DNA of 64,000 nt from the NCBI GenBank assembly GCA_021014325.1, contig CM037472.1, positions 11,408,001 through 11,472,000 of the forward strand, given 5' to 3'. This DNA is from Plazaster borealis. Lineage: Eukaryota > Echinodermata > Asteroidea > Forcipulatida > Labidiasteridae. Below are positions 60,931 to 64,000 of the stretch, piece by piece (the first letter of the stretch is position 1; the number at the start of each line of letters is the position of its first letter). Made by a program: the position numbers and the translations under genes. The notes beneath the pieces were generated by a model. That model searched no databases, had not been told where the DNA came from, and saw nothing but the letters and a program-made list of their open reading frames with translations.

Positions 60931-63139
60931 ATCGCAGTAAATATAATCTAGCTACACTGATACAATTTTTAGATCTTTGGTGTGAACAAACCATTTTTCA
61001 CTTGCGACATGAGGGGGTTGTGAAAATTCGAGTCCTCCGCCATCTCCCCCCCCCCAATCAATCGTTTGAACCATAATTTATTCATGACATCAACAACCTG
61101 TTTAGACAAAAATAAAATTGGTAATTACGGTGTGACGGAGATTCCGTAAAATGAATAATGATAATAACAACGTGGGAAGAAAAAACATTTGCACATCCCT
61201 CCCCCGACACTATTAATGGGGAAAAGACCACAAAGGGATTAATGTGGCAGTTGGGGTGCAACTGTATGGTAGACACTCATTAAAGTATGCATTATATACA
61301 ACAGTAATACACTCAAATAAATATTAACACACACCGTGTAAATCTGTGGTCAAATGTTTTTTCAAATTCAAATTTCTGAAAATTACTTATAAGTTATCAA
61401 CACAACAAACATAGAGCTGTCAACTTGATATAATAGTATAAATAGTCTAAATTTCAATGGCGTCTGATATCCTTCAGGGCCGGCATTAATTTATTCACGG
61501 GATTGACATTTACCGTAGGTGTCTTGTTTCCATAGGATAATTGGAGTCTTCCCTAGCCGTAGGGGATGTGATTTAGCTCCTAGATGTGTAGTCTGATCTC
61601 ATTGAACATGACAAACAAAAGAAGGAAAAAGTATTCCGCTGGCGACTCAATCGGAACTCAGATCTATTATCTCATGTTTACAAAACCACAGGTCTCATCT
61701 CTGGACTCAAATTAAACAAATTTCAGAGCGTCATGGTATTGGGGGGGGGGTTGGGTTGGGGGGGATTGCCATAAGTTTGTTGACTTTTTGGTATTAAAGG
61801 TAACTAGCAGTGACCCAGTTCTATCTCAGAAACTGCGGTTGTTGGGAGGGGGATGGTATCTGCGGCAGTAGTAACAGTGTTTTGAAGGGGTAAACAAATC
61901 ATAGTCTAATAACAAACATGTAGTGAGCCAATGACATTGATAACAAGAAATGTTGAATGCAGGCATCAGGCATCTTTTTCAAGTACAATGGAGTATCAGC
62001 CTTTATGTGGTGCTCAAACAAGTCGTCAGTCGCACCACGAACTGACAGTGGATTAGCTTTTTGGGAAGAGAAGGTTTTCAAAGTTGTTCTTCATGTTTTG
62101 TGCGGCTCAATGAGTATATTAGCTTAGAATCTTGCCATTTTAAGTTCAAGAAAATACATGTTAGTAATTTTTTTTCCCCCTGTATTTTAGTGACTTATTT
62201 TTTGAGACATTTAGAGTCATAGTTACTGTTTAAAGCTCCATTCTTGCCATTTGATGGAGTTTTTGTTCAAGGTGCAAGCAGCGTATCTGGATTAGGTCAG
62301 TTCGTGAAGACATAGTGAGGAGTTTTCAGAAAAAGCGAAGAACAAGACAACCACTCAGATAAGTCACTTTGTAAAACCGTTCATGGAAATCATAATTTTT
62401 AAATCGCGATGCACGGAAATGGGTGAAGTATCTATTGTTAATTGGCATAATTTATTATAACTTGACCAAGCTTATAATTAAAAACTGTAGATTTTTACAA
62501 ACATAATAAGTTAAAAATGCCAGTTTGTCAATAAATTCAGATCGTCTGGTTTGTAGCGTTACTGTTGAAGTCTCATGCCTTGCATTTATATTCAAATCTT
62601 TTTTTTAACCGCTGATGGGATTGAGGGGTTTAAAAATATGAACTTCCTTGCTGAAGTTGTATTTAAAAAACTTAAAGCATCTTTTATTTGTTGTTGACAA
62701 GGAGCTTGATAGAAGAATTATATCTAGATTCATTGAATGTGAAATGATTAGAAAAATCAGTCCCATCTGTTCATAATGGAGCGTTGTTACAAAGATTTCC
62801 CCTTAGTGGGAGCCATGCATTCAAGCGCCATGAGTGCCCGTTTGACCAATACCGACGCTTTACAAGTCTTTATCATCATCATATACCATACATCAACCCT
62901 AAGTACAGACTGGATCAGAGTCCATCAATTTAGTATCAATGGGCCAGTCGCCACAGAACAAGTCCTGCAGTCTACATGGAGTGTTTTTCCAAACGCATAC
63001 TTTTGAAGATACCAATGTATTCTTAAGCTTTTCAATTCCGAGAAGTTCAGCCCAATAATATATTTTGGGGTTGAGTAGAGAAAAATTGACCAGAGGGGGA
63101 GTTGAACCTGCGACCTCCGGAATAAGGTGATCCCTGTGC

Positions 63140-63395
63140 TGCCGCTTCCCCAGGTTGTATCGTAGACTTTTGTGTGATCCCTGGCTATACGGCAGTTACA
63201 GTTTTAATGGCTTCTGACTGGCACTCCCGAACAAAGATATTGACAAAAAAGGGAGACCGCAAACATTGGGGCTAGATAGCTCAGTTTTTAGAGCACCGGC
63301 ACATTAATCAGTATGTAGCAGGTTCAAGTCCTGCTCTAGTCAATTTGTCTTTGTTTGACCCCAAATTAGTTAAACATTTACCCAGTCAGTTTCCC
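63140..63395 (+). mobile_element. tRNA-derived SINE S2 (copy 3)
   Basis: It carries the same 5' block as copy 1 ('aggttgtatcgtagactttt') and the tRNA-like part with box B GGTTCAAGTCC. It ends 'gtctttgtttgaccccaaat'. Confidence 0.75.
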
Positions 63396-63715
63396 TTGTG
63401 GTTTGTTCCGTGATACAAAAAATATGGATATTAAATAAATAAACACATGTTTAGGTCTTAAATGTCTAGGCCAGTGAAAGTTCTGAGCTACAAGATCTTT
63501 GGTTTAGTGGAGATTTTCTTGCAATTCACGATTTTGACGTGCCACATGCTCTTTTTCAATATGAGGTGCCCCATGTGTTTAGGACACTCGTTTCAGACGG
63601 GCGCTCCTGAGTCATGGCCTAACCAAATAGATTAGGAGCAAATCTAGGTCGATCCAAATCAATTTTGGTTTCAGACAGATGATCTTAATGTACATGTATT
63701 GGCTGGAGATAAGGT

Positions 63716-63850
63716 CGTGTCAGAATTGGCAGCTACAGCTACGGCTACGGCTAGACTTCCACGTCATCATCCGTTGAAGTAAAGTACGTCCTTAGCAACA
63801 CTCTTAGCAACACTCTAGCACTTAGCAACAGTCAGAGCCATAGTGAATAC
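63716..63850. mobile_element. Family K MITE (copy 3), partial
   Basis: 'cgtgtcagaattggcagcta', 'cagctacggctacggctag' and 'acgtccttagcaaca' match copy 2. The right inverted end is not seen before the window edge. Confidence 0.7.
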
Positions 63851-64000
63851 AAACAAACGCACCACTGACCTCTACTATTGTAAACAACAGGGTCAACAAC
63901 AGACGTTTGTTTTGCCGTTAGAAAATTTAGTTTAAAAAAGACATGTAGTTAACAATAAGGGAAGCCATATGTGAAAACCCTCCATGCTGTATTAGCTGAT

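Larger units (their letters stand above)
45699..64000. other. 18 kb without recognised exons after PARP1 exon 11
   Basis: Read on both strands, it holds only the MITEs, SINEs, LINE fragment, THAP element and tandem arrays listed separately, with AT-rich spacers (notably 48.2-48.8, 49.1-49.4, 53.3-54.1, 58.7-59.4 and 60.9-63.1 kb). It is either one very large PARP1 intron or sequence beyond a break. Confidence 0.5.

Overview
This is eukaryotic, intron-rich DNA from a marine invertebrate deuterostome. An echinoderm is the most likely source. That is an inference from the animal gene families, the abundant 'TAGGCCTA'-type words, and the dense load of short inverted-repeat elements, tRNA-derived SINEs and 5'-truncated LINEs. 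Nothing here looks prokaryotic. About 5% of the window is recognisable protein-coding exon.

Three host genes can be assembled by splice sites and phase, all on the + strand. (1) A galectin gene, four coding exons between 663 and 4845, predicting a complete single-CRD protein of 143 residues. (2) A rhodopsin-family GPCR, two coding exons between 11166 and 13425, predicting 359 residues with all seven membrane helices; it is probably a peptide-type orphan receptor. (3) The 5' half of PARP1 (poly-ADP-ribose polymerase 1), from 23228 to at least 45572. Eleven exons give 507 residues: zinc finger 1, zinc finger 2, NLS, zinc finger 3/PADR1, BRCT and the first residues leading into the WGR domain. 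The helical regulatory and ADP-ribosyltransferase domains are not visible in the remaining 18 kb.

The most interesting gene-level observation is at the PARP1 5' end. Two different exons (23228-23356 and 23884-24006) each carry their own ATG and encode the first half of zinc finger 1. Both end in the same Met-Val-Gln at the same phase, so either can splice to exon 2. A third, start-less remnant of the second exon follows at about 24.64 kb. PARP1 may therefore be made with alternative DNA-break-sensing finger halves.

The rest is a dense mobilome. One dominant class is flanked by TTAA and begins with AGG (families A, B, C and T in the feature list). A 953-bp member at 51846-52798 carries a frameshifted THAP DNA-binding domain, which suggests the Kolobok/THAP-transposase lineage. 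Two TTAA elements are nested in the TTAA of the terminal repeat of another MITE family (GGGCCCAATTTCATAGAGCTGCTTAA type). Other items are palindromic MITEs of at least ten further families, four SINE families, four LINE 3' fragments, a composite inverted-repeat element at 25.0-28.5 kb enclosing a decayed ORF, and tandem arrays with units of about 25, 45, 66, 72, 81, 91, 109, 129, 146, 199 and 209 bp.

Layout: 0.6-4.9 kb galectin; 5-11 kb repeats and intergenic DNA; 11.2-13.4 kb GPCR; 13.4-23 kb intergenic DNA full of nested repeats; 23.2-45.6 kb PARP1 5' half with repeats in nearly every intron; 45.6-64 kb repeats only (a giant PARP1 intron, or a gene or assembly break).
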